In this document: piece after piece, positions 25,735 through 39,666 of the stretch
Layout of the letters: each line of letters opens with the position of its first letter
Numbering within the stretch: position 1 is the stretch's first letter
DNA from: Nocardioides agariphilus
GTDB lineage: Bacteria > Actinomycetota > Actinomycetes > Propionibacteriales > Nocardioidaceae
DNA length: 64,000 nt
Direction of reading: 5' to 3'
NCBI RefSeq assembly: GCF_015352445.1
Contig: NZ_JADKPO010000021.1
Location: 20,945 to 84,944, forward strand
The notes under the pieces: model-generated
What the model was told of the DNA's origin: nothing
What the model saw: only the letters and a program-made list of their open reading frames with translations
Databases searched by the model: none
Position numbers and translations under genes: made by a program

Positions 25735-27267
25735 TCAGGTGAGTTTTTCGAGCACGAGCTCGCGAACCCGCGCGGCATCGGCCTGACCCCGCATCTGCTT
25801 CATGACCGCACCGATGAGCGCGCCCGCCGCATTGACCTTGCCCTCGCGGATCTTGTCGGCGACGTCGGGGTTAGCGGCGATCGCCTCGTCGACGGCAGCG
25901 GACAAGGCGCCCTCGTCGGACACGATGGCCAGGTCGCGCGCGGCAATGATCTCGTCAGGAGTGCCCTCCCCGGCAACGAGTCCGTCGAACACCTGGCGCG
26001 CCAGCTTGTCGTTGATCGCGCCCTCGTCGACCAGCGCCTGGACCCGGGCCACGTCAGCCGGCGTCACGCCGAGCGCGGCGATGTCGGTCTCGGTCTCGTT
26101 GGCGCGTCGGGCGAGCTCGCCGAGCCACCACTTGCGCGCGGTCTGAGCGGAGGCACCTGCGGCGATGGTCTCCTCGACCAGACCGAGCGCGCCGGCACCG
26201 ACGGTGTCCCGCATCTCCAGGTCCGTGAAGCCCCAGGCCGCCTGCAACCGCGCCCGCCGCTCGTGGGGCGGCTCCGGCAGCGAGGCGCGCAACCGCTCCA
26301 CCCACTCGCGGTCCGGCGCGACCGGGACCAGGTCCGGCTCCGGGAAGTAGCGGTAGTCCTCGGCGTCGGACTTCTCCCGCCCGGAGGTCGTGATGCCGGT
26401 GTCCTCGTGCCAGTGCCGCGTCTCCTGCAGGATCGGCCGGCCGGACGTCAGTACGGCGGCGTGCCGCTGCACCTCGTAACGCACGGCGCGCTCCACCGAG
26501 CGCAGCGAGTTGACGTTCTTGGTCTCGGTGCGGGTGCCCAGGGCGTGCCGTCCCGCGCCGTCGGACTCCGAGCCGACGTCGCGCGGGGCCAGCGAGAGGT
26601 TGACGTCGCAGCGCAGCGAGCCCTGCTCCATCCGCACGTCGCTCACCCCGAGCCCGAGCAGGAGGTCCCGCAGCTGCGCGACGTAGGCCTTGGCGACCAG
26701 CGGCACCAGCTCCCGCGTGCCGAGGATCGGCTTGGTGACGATCTCGATGAGCGGGATCCCGGCGCGGTTGTAGTCGACGAGGGAGTAGTCCGCGCCGTGG
26801 ATGCGACCGGTCGCGCCGCCGACGTGCAGCGACTTCCCGGTGTCCTCCTCCATGTGAGCCCGCTCGATGTCGACGCGCACCGTCTGCGGCCCGTCCGGTC
26901 CCTCGACGACCACGTCGGTCCAGCCGTTGAAGGCGATGGGCTCGTCGTACTGCGAGGTCTGGAAGTTCTTCGGCATGTCCGGGTAGAAGTAGTTCTTCCG
27001 GGCGAAGCGGCACCACTCGGCTATCTCGCAGTTGAGCGCCAGCCCGATGCGCATCGCCGACTCGACGGCCGTCCGGTTGACGACGGGCATCGATCCCGGC
27101 AGGCCCAGGCACGTCGGGCAGGTCTGCGTGTTGGGCGGTGCCCCGAACTCCGTCGGGCAGCCGCAGAACATCTTCGAGGCCGTGTTGAGCTCGACGTGCA
27201 CCTCGAGACCGAGGGCGGGGTCGAAGCGCTCGAGCGCCTCGTCGTAGGGCATCAGCTCTGCGTTCAT
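25735..27267 (-). CDS. gatB: Asp-tRNA(Asn)/Glu-tRNA(Gln) amidotransferase subunit B
   Basis: The 510-residue tRNA-binding and kinase subunit of GatCAB, which makes Gln-tRNA(Gln) and/or Asn-tRNA(Asn) in organisms lacking the cognate synthetases. Seen here: [19 protein letters not shown], zinc cysteines in CGC and TCPTC, the conserved [17 protein letters not shown], and a C-terminal YqeY/tail domain ending [20 protein letters not shown]. The frame extends to 27336, but ATG 27267 ([12 protein letters not shown]) overlaps the gatA stop by four bases. Last of gatC-gatA-gatB. Confidence 0.98.
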   Translation of the reverse strand: MNAELMPYDEALERFDPALGLEVHVELNTASKMFCGCPTEFGAPPNTQTCPTCLGLPGSMPVVNRTAVESAMRIGLALNCEIAEWCRFARKNYFYPDMPKNFQTSQYDEPIAFNGWTDVVVEGPDGPQTVRVDIERAHMEEDTGKSLHVGGATGRIHGADYSLVDYNRAGIPLIEIVTKPILGTRELVPLVAKAYVAQLRDLLLGLGVSDVRMEQGSLRCDVNLSLAPRDVGSESDGAGRHALGTRTETKNVNSLRSVERAVRYEVQRHAAVLTSGRPILQETRHWHEDTGITTSGREKSDAEDYRYFPEPDLVPVAPDREWVERLRASLPEPPHERRARLQAAWGFTDLEMRDTVGAGALGLVEETIAAGASAQTARKWWLGELARRANETETDIAALGVTPADVARVQALVDEGAINDKLARQVFDGLVAGEGTPDEIIAARDLAIVSDEGALSAAVDEAIAANPDVADKIREGKVNAAGALIGAVMKQMRGQADAARVRELVLEKLT

Positions 27268-28799
27268 GCCGTCGTCCCCGTTCGGTGGTCGAGCTCGTCG
27301 AGCCCCCGCGCCTGGTCGAGCAGCGGCCCGCCCCACTTGTCGAGCAGGATCGCCTCCAGCGCCGCGCCCACCAGGTAGACCCGGTCGTCGGCCATCGCCG
27401 GCGCCAGGATCTGGACGCCGGCCGGCAGGCCGTCCTCGTCGGCCAGGCCGCTCGGCACCGAGATCCCCGGCACACCCGAGAGGTTGGCGGGGATGGTGGC
27501 CAGGTCGTTGAGGTACATCGCCAGCGGGTCGTCGACCTTCTCGCCGAGCTTGAACGCCGTCGTGGGCGCTGTCGGCGAGAGCAGCACGTCGGCGTGCTCG
27601 AAGGCCTGCTGGAAGTCCCGCGTGATCAGGGTGCGCACCTTCTGGGCCTTGCCGTAGTAGGCGTCGTAGTAGCCGCTCGACAGCGCGTAGGTGCCCAAGA
27701 TGATGCGGCGCTTCACCTCGTCGCCGAAGCCCGCCTCGCGGGTCGCGCGCATGACGTCCTCGGCGCTGGGGTCGCCTTCGGGAGTGACGCGCAGCCCGTA
27801 GCGCATCGCGTCGAAGCGGGCCAGGTTGCTGGACGCCTCGGCCGGCAGGATCAGGTAGTAGGTCGCGAGCGCGTGCACGAAGTGGGGGCAGGACACCTCG
27901 ACCAGCTCGGCGCCGGCCGCGACCATCAGGTCGACCGACTCCTGGAACCGCGCGAGTACGCCGTCTTGGTAGCCCTCGCCGCCGAGCTCCTTGACGACGC
28001 CGATCCGCACGCCGGACAGGTCGCCCTCGGCACCCCGCTGCGTGGCGCCCACCAGGTCGGGCAGGGGCGCGTCGATCGAGGTCGAGTCACGCGGATCGTG
28101 GCCGCCGATGACGGTGTGCAGCAGCGCGGCATCCAGCACCGTGCGCGTGACGGGGCCGGCCTGGTCGAGGGAGTTGGCCAGCGAGACGAGGCCGTAGCGC
28201 GAGACACCGCCATAGGTCGGCTTCACCCCGACCGAGCCCGTCACCGCGGCAGGCTGGCGGATCGAGCCACCCGTGTCGGTGCCGATCGCCAGCGGGGCTT
28301 CGTAGGCGGCGACCGCCGCCGCCGATCCACCGCCGGAACCGCCGGGGATCCGGTCGAGGTCCCACGGGTTCCTGGTCGGTCCGTAGGCGGAGTGCTCGGT
28401 CGAGGAGCCCATCGCGAACTCGTCCATGTTGGTCTTGCCGAGGATCGGCAGACCCGCCTCGCGCAGGCGCGCGACGACGGTCGCGTCGTACGGCGGCACC
28501 CACCCCTCGAGGATCCGCGAGCCGCAGGTCGTCGGCAGGCCCTTGGTGGCCAGCACGTCCTTGACGGCGATCGGGATCCCGTCGAGCGGTGAGAGAGCCT
28601 CGCCGTTGGCGCGGCGCGCGTCGGAGGCAGCCGCCTGCTCGAGGGCGCCCTCGGCGTCGACGTGGAGGAAGGAGTGGAGGCGATCGTCGACCTCGGCGAT
28701 CCGGTCGAGGTGACGTTGGGTCACCTCGACCGAGGTCACGGCACCGGCCGCGAGCTCCTCGGCCAACCCGGCCGCGGTCGTGCTCGTGCCCCCGGTCAC
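27264..28799 (-). CDS. gatA: Asp/Glu-tRNA amidotransferase subunit A
   Basis: The 511-residue amidase-signature subunit that releases ammonia from glutamine. The Ser-cisSer-Lys triad is visible: lysine in [13 protein letters not shown] (about residue 81), cis-serine in [14 protein letters not shown], and nucleophile serine in [13 protein letters not shown]. Length is normal. GTG 28799 overlaps the gatC stop (GTGA), and its stop overlaps gatB, so the three subunits are made stoichiometrically from one transcript. Confidence 0.98.
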   Translation of the reverse strand: MTGGTSTTAAGLAEELAAGAVTSVEVTQRHLDRIAEVDDRLHSFLHVDAEGALEQAAASDARRANGEALSPLDGIPIAVKDVLATKGLPTTCGSRILEGWVPPYDATVVARLREAGLPILGKTNMDEFAMGSSTEHSAYGPTRNPWDLDRIPGGSGGGSAAAVAAYEAPLAIGTDTGGSIRQPAAVTGSVGVKPTYGGVSRYGLVSLANSLDQAGPVTRTVLDAALLHTVIGGHDPRDSTSIDAPLPDLVGATQRGAEGDLSGVRIGVVKELGGEGYQDGVLARFQESVDLMVAAGAELVEVSCPHFVHALATYYLILPAEASSNLARFDAMRYGLRVTPEGDPSAEDVMRATREAGFGDEVKRRIILGTYALSSGYYDAYYGKAQKVRTLITRDFQQAFEHADVLLSPTAPTTAFKLGEKVDDPLAMYLNDLATIPANLSGVPGISVPSGLADEDGLPAGVQILAPAMADDRVYLVGAALEAILLDKWGGPLLDQARGLDELDHRTGTTA

Positions 28800-29116
28800 T
28801 GCTCGTCCCCCAAGATCCTCGGCACCTTGAACCGCTGCTCCTCCTGCTCGGGGGCTCCGGACAGGGCCTCCTCGACCGTCAGGCCGGGGACCACCACGTC
28901 GGCCCGGAAGACGTTGGTCAACGGCAGCGCGTGGGAGGTCGGCGGGATGTCGTCGTCGGCCACGCCGCTGATCGAGGCCACCGACTCGAGGATCACCGAC
29001 AGCTGGGGGGCGAGGTGGTCGAGCTCTGCGTCGGACAGGTCGATGCGGGCCAGCGTCGCGAGGTGGGCGAGCTCGTCCCTGCTGATCGAGGGCCCTGGGG
29101 CTGGACTGTCGGGCAT
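28796..29116 (-). CDS. gatC: Asp/Glu-tRNA amidotransferase subunit C
   Basis: The small 106-residue stabilising subunit of Gat[23 protein letters not shown] and [12 protein letters not shown] are the N-terminal helices of the family, and the tail wraps GatA ([20 protein letters not shown]). The open frame continues far upstream, but ATG 29116 ([11 protein letters not shown]) gives the usual length. It is the first gene of the gat operon; the promoter should lie between it and the hydrolase gene ending at 29179. Confidence 0.95.
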   Translation of the reverse strand: MPDSPAPGPSISRDELAHLATLARIDLSDAELDHLAPQLSVILESVASISGVADDDIPPTSHALPLTNVFRADVVVPGLTVEEALSGAPEQEEQRFKVPRILGDEQ

Positions 29117-29130
29117 GGCGAGAATCCTAG

Positions 29131-32881
<3,751 letters not shown>

Positions 32882-32964
32882 GACCTGCGATGTTAGGCCC
32901 TGGCTCACGCCGACGAGGACGCAAGTCGTGGCTTTGCCAGAGGTGTCAGCGGCACCTTGTCGGC

Positions 32965-34371
32965 ATGACCCAGATCATCGACCGCACATCAGACGACCGG
33001 TCCGCCAACCAGTCCGCCACCGACCTCACCGACCTCGTACGCCGGGTGGCCGGCCCCGTTCTCGACGGCGCCGACCCTCGGGCCGCTGAGGAGGTCGCGG
33101 CCTTCAACCTCGCCGTGACCCACCGTCCCCGGGTGGTGGTCGGCGCGACCAGCTCCGAGGACGTCGTCGCCGCCGTCTCGTGGGCTGTCGCCCACGGGCT
33201 TCCCGTCGCCGTGCAGTCGACCGGTCACGGGGCCGTCCACGGCGTGGCGGACGCCTTGATGATCACCACGGGCCGGGTGCGCTCGGTCGAGATCGACCCC
33301 GTCCGCCGGACGGCCACGGTGGGTGCCGGCACTCGCTGGGTCGACGTCGTCGAGGCTGCCGCGCCCTACGACCTCGCCCCGGTCAGCGGCTCCTCCTCCG
33401 ACGTCGGAGTGGTGGGCTTCTGCACGGGTGGCGGCATCGGCCCGCTCAGCCGCGCGCACGGCTTCGGCGCCGACCAGGTCAGCTCCTTCGAGCTGGTGAC
33501 CGCCGACGGCCGGCTCCGCCACGTCGACGCCGGCAGCGAGGCCGACCTGTTCTGGGCCGTGCGCGGCGGCAAGGGCAACTTCGGCGTCGTCACCTCCATG
33601 GTCCTCGGACTCGTGCCGCTCACGACGATGTACGCCGGGGCGGTGTTCTTCGCCGCCTCGTCGGTGCGCGACGTGCTGCACTCCTGGCGGACGTGGGCAC
33701 CCACCCTCCCCGAGCGAGCCACGACCTCGGTCGCACTGCTCAACCTCCCGCCGTTCGAGGACATCCCCGAGCCGTTGCGCGGCCAGCACGTGGCGATGCT
33801 GCGGTTCGCCTACGACGGTGGCGAGTCCGAGGGCGCCGCGCTGCTGGCACCCATGCTGGCCGCGGGCGAGGTGCTGCTCTCGGGTGTACAGGCGATGCGC
33901 TACACCGAGGCCGACTCGATCCACCAGGATCCCGCCGACCCGCTGCCGGTCTGGGAGCAGGGCACCCTGCTGCGCGAGCTCAGCGCCGAGGCAGTAGAGG
34001 TCCTGATCGAGCAGGCGGGACCCGCCTCCGACAAGGCGCTGGCCATGGTGGAGCTGCGGCTGATGGGCGGCGCCCTGGGCCGGCAGCCACGAGTGCCCAA
34101 CGCCGTCGCCGGCCGGGAAGGCGCGTTCAGCCTGCTGGCCCTCGGCGTGCTGCTGCCCGGTCTCGAGGAGGTCGTCAAGGCGGCCGGGATCGGACTGATC
34201 GCGGCCCTGGCGCCCTGGACGACCGGCACCAGCATCGTGAACTGGCTCAGCTCGACCGCCAGCCGCGAGGACGTGGCCAGGGCCTGGCGTCCGGAGGTGT
34301 ACGAGCGTCTGGTCGCCATCAAGCAGCAGGTCGACCCCGACCGGGTCTTCCGGTTCGGGCACGCTCTGTGA
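32965..34371 (+). CDS. FAD-binding oxidoreductase (PCMH/berberine-bridge-like)
   Basis: A 468-residue flavin oxidase. The PCMH FAD-binding domain shows RPRVVVGATSSEDVVAAVSW, VAVQSTGHGAVHGV (histidine likely the covalent FAD ligand), ATVGAGTRWVDVVEAAAPY and VVGFCTGGGIGPLSRAHGFG. The C-terminal VDPDRVFRFGHAL is a berberine-bridge-type ending. It likely oxidises an alcohol, sugar or aromatic with O2 as acceptor, but the substrate is unknown. A divergent LysR gene probably regulates it. ATG 32965 is used; the frame is open to 32890. Confidence 0.88.
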   Translation: MTQIIDRTSDDRSANQSATDLTDLVRRVAGPVLDGADPRAAEEVAAFNLAVTHRPRVVVGATSSEDVVAAVSWAVAHGLPVAVQSTGHGAVHGVADALMITTGRVRSVEIDPVRRTATVGAGTRWVDVVEAAAPYDLAPVSGSSSDVGVVGFCTGGGIGPLSRAHGFGADQVSSFELVTADGRLRHVDAGSEADLFWAVRGGKGNFGVVTSMVLGLVPLTTMYAGAVFFAASSVRDVLHSWRTWAPTLPERATTSVALLNLPPFEDIPEPLRGQHVAMLRFAYDGGESEGAALLAPMLAAGEVLLSGVQAMRYTEADSIHQDPADPLPVWEQGTLLRELSAEAVEVLIEQAGPASDKALAMVELRLMGGALGRQPRVPNAVAGREGAFSLLALGVLLPGLEEVVKAAGIGLIAALAPWTTGTSIVNWLSSTASREDVARAWRPEVYERLVAIKQQVDPDRVFRFGHAL

Positions 34372-34423
34372 GCGGTCTCCCCCGGTGGTCTAGACCGAAG
34401 GAATCGATCGCGATGAAACGGAA

Positions 34424-34453
34424 TTGTTCTGTCCGGGTCAGCGGTTGTAGGGT
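34424..34453 (+). promoter_or_regulatory. Promoter of the TetR-MFS operon
   Basis: -35 TTGTTC (34424-34429), an 18-base spacer and -10 TAGGGT (34448-34453). The expected start near 34460 falls inside the palindromic operator that follows. Confidence 0.55.
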
Positions 34454-34457
34454 CCGA

Positions 34458-34475
34458 CGAAACGGAACCGTTTCG
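34458..34475. promoter_or_regulatory. TetR-type operator
   Basis: CGAAACGGAACCGTTTCG is an 18-base near-palindrome with perfect 8-base arms around AA. It overlaps the predicted transcription start and is 41 bases upstream of the TetR gene. A degenerate copy, GAAACGGAATTGTTC, starts at about 34415, overlapping the -35. It is likely bound by the adjacent regulator. Confidence 0.75.
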
Positions 34476-34515
34476 TTTCATCCACCTCACATAAGCACCA
34501 CCTCCAGGAGCACCG

Positions 34516-35148
34516 GTGACCCCCATCTCGATGACCGTCCCTCACGGCGAGGGCACTCGCCCCCGGGTGGAGGGCGACCGCGAGCAGGAGATCTTCGACG
34601 CCACCCTCCACGTCCTCGAAGAGGTCGGCTACGACCGCCTCACCATGGACGCGGTGGCGGCAGCGGCCCGTGCCTCCAAGGCCACGCTCTACCGGCGCTG
34701 GAACGGCAAGGTCACCCTCGTCATCGACGCCCTCCTCTCGCAGAAGACGCCCCACGAGGCACCCGACACGGGCACGCTGAGGGGCGATCTGATCGCGACG
34801 TTCTGCGGCGCAGGCGGCCTGACCGACCACAGCGCCGTGGCGACGTTCGCCAGCGTGCTGACAGCGATCAGCCGCGACGCCGAGTTCGCCGAGGCGTTCC
34901 GGCAGCGCGTGATCGGGCCCAAGGCCGCGATGGGCCGGCTCATCTTCGAGCGGGCCCAGGAGCGCGGTGAGCTGCGTGAGGGCGTCGACATCGACCTGCT
35001 CGCGCCGGCCCTGGCCGGCATCTGTCTGCACCGCCTGTTCTTGATGGGCCTCCCGCCCGACCAAGACGTCATCGCCCGCGTCGTCGACCAGATCATCCTG
35101 CCGGCCGCGCTGCCCTTCGATTCACTCCAGACCCTGCAAGAGAACTAA
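34516..35148 (+). CDS. TetR-family transcriptional repressor
   Basis: A 210-residue regulator with a typical N-terminal helix-turn-helix: REQEIFDATLHVLEEVGYDR, then LTMDAVAAAARASKATLYRRW (about residues 42-62). A C-terminal ligand domain of the TetR_C_11/AcrR style follows. It is followed after nine bases by a 14-helix MFS exporter, so it most likely represses both and is released by a drug-like ligand. GTG 34516 is used; ATG 34531 is an alternative. Confidence 0.92.
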   Translation: MTPISMTVPHGEGTRPRVEGDREQEIFDATLHVLEEVGYDRLTMDAVAAAARASKATLYRRWNGKVTLVIDALLSQKTPHEAPDTGTLRGDLIATFCGAGGLTDHSAVATFASVLTAISRDAEFAEAFRQRVIGPKAAMGRLIFERAQERGELREGVDIDLLAPALAGICLHRLFLMGLPPDQDVIARVVDQIILPAALPFDSLQTLQEN

Positions 35149-35157
35149 GGAAACGAC

Positions 35158-36840
35158 ATGTCCGACAACATCCGCATCGACGACGCTGCGGCACCCGACG
35201 ACTTCGTCGTCGAGCAGTCGAAAGGAGCCCCGCGCCTGGGCCTGGCCCTCGTTCTGATCACCGTGGCTCAGCTGATGGTGGTGCTCGACGCCACCATCGC
35301 CAACATCGCCTTGCCCTTCATCGGCAAGGATCTCGACATCAGCGGCATCAACCTGACCTGGATCGTCACCGGCTACACCCTGGTCTTCGGCGGCCTGCTG
35401 CTGCTGGGCGGCCGGCTGGCCGACCTCTACGGCCGCCGCCGCATCTTCATGATCGGTCTGGTCGTCTTCGCGGTCGCCTCCATGCTGGGCGGCCTGGCGC
35501 AGAGCGAGACGCTGCTGCTCGGCGCTCGTGGCCTCCAGGGCCTCGGCGCGGCGCTGGCCTCTCCGGCCGCTCTCGCGCTGATCACCACCACCTTCCCCGC
35601 GGGTCCGGCCCGCAACCGGGCCTTCGCCGTGTACGCCGCCATGTCGGGCGCCGGCGCAGCCGTCGGCCTGATCCTCGGTGGCTGGCTGACCGGCTCCGAC
35701 TTCACCATCTTCGGTGCCGACGTCCACGGCTGGCGGATGACCTTCCTCATCAACGTGCCGATCGGCATCGTGACCGCGCTGCTCGCGCCGCGCTTCCTGC
35801 CCGAGTCCGAGACCCACCCGGGTCAGCTGGACGTGCCCGGCGCCATCACCGGCACCGGCGGCCTGCTGGCGATCGTCTTCGGTCTCACCCACGCCGGCAA
35901 CCCGTCGTACGGGTGGGGCGACCCCTGGACGATCACGAGCCTGGTGGCCGGAGTGATCCTGCTGGCGCTGTTCGTGGCCGTCGAGTCCCGGGTCGAGCAC
36001 CCGTTGCTGCCGTTCCGGATCTTCGCCAACCGCACCCGGGCCGCGAGCTTCGTGGCCATGGCGCTGCTGCCGGCCGCGATGTTCTCGATGTTCTTCTTCC
36101 TGAGCCTGTTCATCCAGAACGTGATGGGCTACAGCCCGCTCAAGACCGGCGTCGCGTTCCTGCCGTTCAGCGCGGGCATCATCATCAGCGCGACGATCGT
36201 GTCCAACCTGGTCAACCGCATCGACGCGCGCTACATCGCCGGCACCGGCACGCTCGTGGCTGCCACCGCCCTGTTCGGGTTCTCCCGGTTGAGCGTCCCC
36301 GACAGCGAGAGCAGCGTCCTCCAGGCGGTCCTCAGCGGCCAGCACCTCGGCGCGGACGTCAGCTACTGGACCCACGTCTTCCCCTTCGTCGTGCTGATGG
36401 CGCTGGGCATGGGCGCGGTGTTCGTGCCGTTGACGCTGACCGCCGTGCACCACGTGCGCTCGGAGGACTCCGGTATCGGCTCGGGCGTGCTCAACACCAT
36501 GCAGCAGGTCGGTGGCGCGCTGGGTCTGGCGATACTGAGCACGGTGGCCAGCCACTTCACGACCAGTCGCATCGAGGAGACCGCCCCCGCCATCGGCCGG
36601 GGACTCCAGGGCGCGGACCCCGGCGTGATCCAGCAGCTGATGGACGCCTTCGGTGTCGGGTCGGTCCAGGAGCTGGTCGGTCAGGTCTCCTACCTCGGCG
36701 CGTTCACCGAGGGGGCCACGGCTGCCTTCCTGGTCGGCGTCTTCTTGATGCTGGCCGGCTCCGCGGTCGTCTGGGCGTTCCTCGACGTCAAGCACGAGGA
36801 GCTCGCCACCGACGGCCCGGAGGGCGTCCACGTGGGCTGA
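35158..36840 (+). CDS. MFS drug exporter, EmrB/QacA (DHA2) family
   Basis: A 560-residue proton-coupled exporter with 14 predicted helices. QLMVVLDATIANIALPFIGK (helix 1, the DHA2 signature VLDATIVNVALP) and WIVTGYTLVFGGLLLLGGRL, with a GRLADLYGRRR-type motif A after helix 2, are clear. The N-terminus is cytoplasmic and short. It exports drugs or toxic metabolites. It forms an operon with the upstream TetR gene; a strong terminator follows. Confidence 0.93.
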   Translation: MSDNIRIDDAAAPDDFVVEQSKGAPRLGLALVLITVAQLMVVLDATIANIALPFIGKDLDISGINLTWIVTGYTLVFGGLLLLGGRLADLYGRRRIFMIGLVVFAVASMLGGLAQSETLLLGARGLQGLGAALASPAALALITTTFPAGPARNRAFAVYAAMSGAGAAVGLILGGWLTGSDFTIFGADVHGWRMTFLINVPIGIVTALLAPRFLPESETHPGQLDVPGAITGTGGLLAIVFGLTHAGNPSYGWGDPWTITSLVAGVILLALFVAVESRVEHPLLPFRIFANRTRAASFVAMALLPAAMFSMFFFLSLFIQNVMGYSPLKTGVAFLPFSAGIIISATIVSNLVNRIDARYIAGTGTLVAATALFGFSRLSVPDSESSVLQAVLSGQHLGADVSYWTHVFPFVVLMALGMGAVFVPLTLTAVHHVRSEDSGIGSGVLNTMQQVGGALGLAILSTVASHFTTSRIEETAPAIGRGLQGADPGVIQQLMDAFGVGSVQELVGQVSYLGAFTEGATAAFLVGVFLMLAGSAVVWAFLDVKHEELATDGPEGVHVG

Positions 36841-36851
36841 GGCATCTCGAC

Positions 36852-36887
36852 AAAGGCCCCCGGGTGTGTCCACACCCGGGGGCTTTT
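36852..36887 (+). terminator. Intrinsic terminator after the MFS exporter
   Basis: A 13-base perfect stem (GCCCCCGGGTGTG / CACACCCGGGGGC, 36856-36883) extended by A-U pairs (AAA with TTT), with TTTT (36884-36887) at the 3' side. Twelve bases after the MFS stop. A textbook rho-independent terminator; the A tract also makes it usable in the other direction. Confidence 0.92.
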
Positions 36888-36903
36888 GTGCCACTCTCTG
36901 CCG

Positions 36904-38070
36904 GTGCGCACAGGGAGGTGGGTGCTGGTCGGGCTGCTGGTCGCCGCGCTCGTGGGCGGCGGCGCGTATGCCTACCTGGGATACGTCCGCAAGGCCCAGC
37001 AGACGGTCACTGCCCAGCTACTTCCGGGCATCGCCCAGCCGGGCGCAGACCCGGCCTCGAGCGACAAGGCGGTCGGCCTGGTCGTCGCGACCGTCGAGCC
37101 CGCCGACGAGGGTCGGCCCGTCCACCTCCAGACCCGCTCCGGTGCCGGGTGGGAGAGCCAGGCGGTGGCCGAGCAGGATGCCGACGGCAACGTCGAGTTC
37201 CTGCTCGAGAGGGGCGGCCTGGACGCGGGCCGCAGCTACCGGGTCGTCTCGCTCGGGGACGGGGACTCCGCCGAGGCGACCAGCCCGGTGCTCTCCGGCG
37301 ACGAATGGGGCCGCCCCGACTTCGAGGACGAGTTCGATCGCGACACCCTCGGCGACCAGTGGCTCAACCGTGGCGAGGACTACAACGTCGAGGGCCTGCG
37401 GGCGTGCTCGAAGGGATCTGGCGACGCGGTGGCCGTCGGCGGCGGCACGCTCCAGCTCAGCGTGCTGCTCGACCCCGCACGCGCCGACGAGCGGTGCAGC
37501 CCGCGCAACGGCAAGGGCGACCTCATCGGCTCCTACCGCTACCGCCTCAACGGGCACGTGATGCCCAATGCCCACTACTTCCGGTACGGCGTGCTCGCGG
37601 CCCGCATCAAGTTCCAGAAGATGCAGGGCCAGCACGCATCGTTGTGGATGCAGCCCGCCATCTCCGAGAGCACCACCGACTCGGCGACCGGGGGTGCTGA
37701 GATCGACGTGATCGAGTGGTTCGGCGAGGGCACAGCCAACGGCGGGCTCACCACCTTCATCTACAAGCTCTCCGAGGACGGCCCGGTCAAGGTGGGCGAC
37801 TTCATCGCCGATCCCGACTCCTTCCTCACCGGCCAAGACGACAGCTGGTACGACCGCTACCACGTGTTCTCGGTCGAGTGGACCTCCCAGGCCTACATCT
37901 TCCGCATCGACGGCAAGGAGACCTGGCGCACCAGCGAAGGCATCTCGCACCAGCCGGAGTACCCCATCTTGAGCCTGCTCAGCTCCGACTACGAGCTGCG
38001 CAAGCTGCCCGACCCCGGCGACCTCCCCCAGACCATGCACGTCGACTGGGTGAGGTTCTGGGAGGCGTGA
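36904..38070 (+). CDS. Secreted GH16 family glycoside hydrolase (copy 1)
   Basis: A 388-residue protein. A hydrophobic N-terminal helix ([20 protein letters not shown]) anchors or exports it. Residues 35-125 form a small beta-sandwich shared with the next two genes ([13 protein letters not shown]), and the GH16 domain follows. The catalytic motif EIDVIE (ExDxxE with the beta-bulge, as in laminarinases) is in [12 protein letters not shown]. It probably cleaves beta-1,3 or beta-1,4 glucan-type polysaccharide or acts as a transglycosylase. GTG 36904 is chosen because TTG 36886 lies inside the terminator. No good ribosome-binding site is seen. Confidence 0.88.
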   Translation: MRTGRWVLVGLLVAALVGGGAYAYLGYVRKAQQTVTAQLLPGIAQPGADPASSDKAVGLVVATVEPADEGRPVHLQTRSGAGWESQAVAEQDADGNVEFLLERGGLDAGRSYRVVSLGDGDSAEATSPVLSGDEWGRPDFEDEFDRDTLGDQWLNRGEDYNVEGLRACSKGSGDAVAVGGGTLQLSVLLDPARADERCSPRNGKGDLIGSYRYRLNGHVMPNAHYFRYGVLAARIKFQKMQGQHASLWMQPAISESTTDSATGGAEIDVIEWFGEGTANGGLTTFIYKLSEDGPVKVGDFIADPDSFLTGQDDSWYDRYHVFSVEWTSQAYIFRIDGKETWRTSEGISHQPEYPILSLLSSDYELRKLPDPGDLPQTMHVDWVRFWEA

Positions 38071-38153
38071 GGACCCAACACGAGCTCTCGCTGCCCTGGT
38101 GTTGTCGCCTGGCTGTGAGAGACTTCCGCATCCTGACCAGGTAAGGAATGTGC

Positions 38154-39443
38154 ATGCTGTCCAGCCGCAAGAAATTCGCCCAGAAGGTCTGTCTGACCGC
38201 GAGCCTGTTGTTGGCGACGTCCGGTGTCGTGGCGGTCCTCCAGTCCGCCGCCCCGGCGAGTCCCGTGCCGGCAGCAGCAGCCCCGGCCACCGTCGCCCGC
38301 CAGGCCCTCAGACCGATCTCCATCGTTCCGGGCGTCGTCGGGCCGGGAGCCAAGCCCCATAACGCCAACACCACCAAGTGGGCCGTGACGACCAAGTACG
38401 GCGCAGCCAAGGCGGGCAAGACCGTCAAGCTGCAGCGGCAGTCCGGCGCCAGCTGGGTCGTGGTCGCCAAGAGCAAGATCGACAAGCGCGGCTACGCCCT
38501 GTTCGCCGTCGCCTCGCCGTCGCGCACGAGTCCGGTGACCTACCGGATCTACGGGCCTGGTGGCGCAACGGCTTCGGCCAGCACCTCGCTGTGGGGCAGC
38601 GACGAGGACTGGACCGAGCAGTTCTCCGGCACCGCCCTCAACTCGGCCTACTGGAGCCACCGCCAGACCGACTACGAGCCCCTGTCGCGGCGCACCTGCG
38701 CCAAGGCATCGCCCAGGGCGGTCAAGGTGAGCCAGGGCACCGCCAAGCTCAGCGTCATCATCGACAAGTCGCGCTCGGGCTATTGCAAGCCCCCGAAGGT
38801 CTCCAACCCCGCCAAGATCTACGGCAAGTTCCGCTGGCGCCTGCAGGCCAACATCGGCACCGACGACAAGCACAGCTTCCTCTACGGCGTGGCTGCCGCC
38901 CGCATCAAGTTCCAGCCGCTGCAGGGTCAGCACGCGTCGTTCTGGCTGCAGCCCGACGACCCCGACACCAGCCGCACGACCGGCCACGAGATCGACGCCA
39001 TCGAGTGGTTCGGCAAGGGCGTCCCCAACGGCGGGCTGACCAGCTTCGCCTACGCTCCCAGCCGACTCGGCAAGAAGTACGGCATCGGCAACAAGGGCTG
39101 GGTGCCCAACCCCGACCAGTTCCTGATGAACCAGACCGACGAGTGGTACAAGCGCTACCACGTGTTCTCGGTCGAGTGGTCGCCGTTGGCCTACATCTTC
39201 CGCATCGACGGCAAGGAGACCGGCCGGATCCCCGCCAGCAAGATCACCGGCAACGGCGCGCTGGGCACCGCCTCGACCCCGGAGTACCCGATCCTGTCGA
39301 TCCTGTGCTCCGACTACGAGCTGGCCAAGCTGCCCGACCCGGAGGAGAAGCACCTGCCCCAGACGATGAGCGTCGACTGGGTCAAGACCTGGCAGAACCC
39401 TGCCTTCATCACGCCCGACCCGCCGGTGACCGCGGCGCCCTGA
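38154..39443 (+). CDS. Secreted GH16 family glycoside hydrolase (copy 2)
   Basis: A 429-residue paralogue of copy 1. A signal peptide (MLSSRKKFAQKVCLTASLLL, then cleavage in the Ala/Pro stretch) is followed by the same N-terminal sandwich (SIVPGVVGPGAKPHNANTTK) and GH16. The catalytic motif is EIDAIE in GHEIDAIEWFG, again ExDxxE. Extra segments (YCKPPKVSNPAKIYG and a longer loop near GIGNKGWVPN) suggest a different cleft. ATG 38154 is preferred to 38148 because AAGGA lies six bases ahead. A hairpin follows the gene. Confidence 0.9.
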   Translation: MLSSRKKFAQKVCLTASLLLATSGVVAVLQSAAPASPVPAAAAPATVARQALRPISIVPGVVGPGAKPHNANTTKWAVTTKYGAAKAGKTVKLQRQSGASWVVVAKSKIDKRGYALFAVASPSRTSPVTYRIYGPGGATASASTSLWGSDEDWTEQFSGTALNSAYWSHRQTDYEPLSRRTCAKASPRAVKVSQGTAKLSVIIDKSRSGYCKPPKVSNPAKIYGKFRWRLQANIGTDDKHSFLYGVAAARIKFQPLQGQHASFWLQPDDPDTSRTTGHEIDAIEWFGKGVPNGGLTSFAYAPSRLGKKYGIGNKGWVPNPDQFLMNQTDEWYKRYHVFSVEWSPLAYIFRIDGKETGRIPASKITGNGALGTASTPEYPILSILCSDYELAKLPDPEEKHLPQTMSVDWVKTWQNPAFITPDPPVTAAP

Positions 39444-39468
39444 CCCGGGGCCCGGTCCAGCCAGACGG

Positions 39469-39505
39469 CACGGCCCGGACACCCTCACGGGGTGTCCGGG
39501 CCGTG
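39469..39505 (+). terminator. Terminator-like hairpin after GH16 copy 2
   Basis: Arms of 16 bases (CACGGCCCGGACACCC and its complement) enclose a five-base loop 25 bases after the stop. There is no U tract; a GC-rich actinobacterial terminator. The rest of the gap to 39666 shows no clear promoter hexamers to me. Confidence 0.75.
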
Positions 39506-39666
39506 GTGACTATTTCTCCCCAGTTCGTTCAAATCTCGGCCAAAGCGTGCCGGGGTGCGCTGAGCGCATGGCACACTCACCGCGCGGGTACTGGAGCCCC
39601 ACCCCCTTGTCTCGGGCTCCGCCATAGGTCGACCCCACCCCCCGAAACGACCTGGAGGACCAGAAC

